This document shows positions 5,791 through 6,089 of a stretch of 6,089 nucleotides of DNA, in pieces. A program made the position numbers and the translations under genes. The notes beneath the pieces were generated by a model. That model saw only the letters and a list, made by a program, of their open reading frames with translations, made no database searches and was not told the DNA's origin. This stretch comes from Candidatus Zixiibacteriota bacterium (GTDB taxonomy: Bacteria; Zixibacteria; MSB-5A5; GN15; FEB-12). The first letter of the stretch is position 1. Every line of letters starts with the position of its first letter. The stretch is from the NCBI GenBank assembly GCA_030619345.1, contig JAUXBO010000161.1:1-6089 (forward strand), in the 5' to 3' direction.

Positions 5791-6089
5791 ATGTCAGCAC
5801 TTAAGTTCTGCAAATACCACGCCCTCTCCAATGACTTTCTTGTATTGGAAACGGGTCAAGCCAAAATTACCAAGTCCGCCTGGGGGCGAATAGCCAGAAA
5901 AATCTGTGATCGAAACAGGGGTATCGGAGCTGACGGAATCGTACTGCTCTCCCGCTCAAAAAAAGCTAAAAAGCGATTTGACATTTTTAATTCTGACGGG
6001 AGCTGGGCGGAGTTGTCAGGAAACGGACTCCGCATAGCGGGTGTTCATTGCCACTTGAAAGAGAGAAGAAAGCGAAAGTTTGTCTTTGA
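5791..6089 (+). CDS. dapF: Diaminopimelate epimerase, N-terminal part (runs off the window)
   Basis: The first 99 codons of DapF, which converts LL-diaminopimelate to the meso form for peptidoglycan and lysine; the family is usually about 270-280 residues, so most of the C-terminal half lies outside. Visible family motifs are KYHALSNDFLVLE (8-20, equivalent to the usual HGLGNDF), ICDRNRGIGADGI (38-50), and FNSDGSWAELSGNGLR (66-81). In the usual AxCGNGxRC motif the first Cys is a catalytic residue. Here the position is Ser (S76, codon 6016-6018), and the second Cys is Ile (I82). A TGA lies directly before the ATG in frame, so the start is fixed. No clear ribosome binding site precedes it, only GGGTGA touching the ATG. 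The gene begins 35 bases after the upstream terminator. Confidence 0.9.
   Translation, partial: MSALKFCKYHALSNDFLVLETGQAKITKSAWGRIARKICDRNRGIGADGIVLLSRSKKAKKRFDIFNSDGSWAELSGNGLRIAGVHCHLKERRKRKFVF

Overview
The window looks like ordinary chromosome from an uncultured, free-living Gram-negative bacterium. The best guess is the FCB group, with candidate phylum Zixibacteria a good fit. This rests on a secreted M14 carboxypeptidase that carries thrombospondin type 3 calcium repeats and ends in a dockerin-like pair of calcium loops, followed by LysN-like and DapF genes. The taxonomic placement is inference; the domain content is visible in the sequence. I see no mobile element, CRISPR array or phage gene.

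Layout. Bases 2-225 look like the 3' end of an upstream gene that reads through only with a -1 frame change near a run of six T; its stop codon directly abuts the next start. Bases 226-2952 encode a 908-residue exported zinc carboxypeptidase with a long mosaic C-terminus. Bases 2953-3330 hold a probable terminator, a good promoter, a 9-bp leader hairpin and a tRNA-Thr(CGU). On the minus strand, 4143-3331 encodes a small exported trypsin-like serine protease with an intact triad. A 140-base divergent region follows. A 74-residue unknown ORF then overlaps by 11 bases a LysN-like PLP aminotransferase (4498-5706), which ends at a strong intrinsic terminator. The last 299 bases are the start of dapF, cut by the window edge.

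Two themes stand out. The left half encodes exported protein-degrading enzymes: the carboxypeptidase and, separately transcribed, the serine protease. The right half points to lysine or diaminopimelate metabolism: a LysN-family aminotransferase next to diaminopimelate epimerase, although a terminator separates them.

I did not find a clear undescribed system. The points most worth checking are the broken upstream gene, the unknown 74-residue ORF coupled to the aminotransferase, the Cys-to-Ser change at the expected catalytic position of DapF, and the nested domain architecture of the carboxypeptidase.
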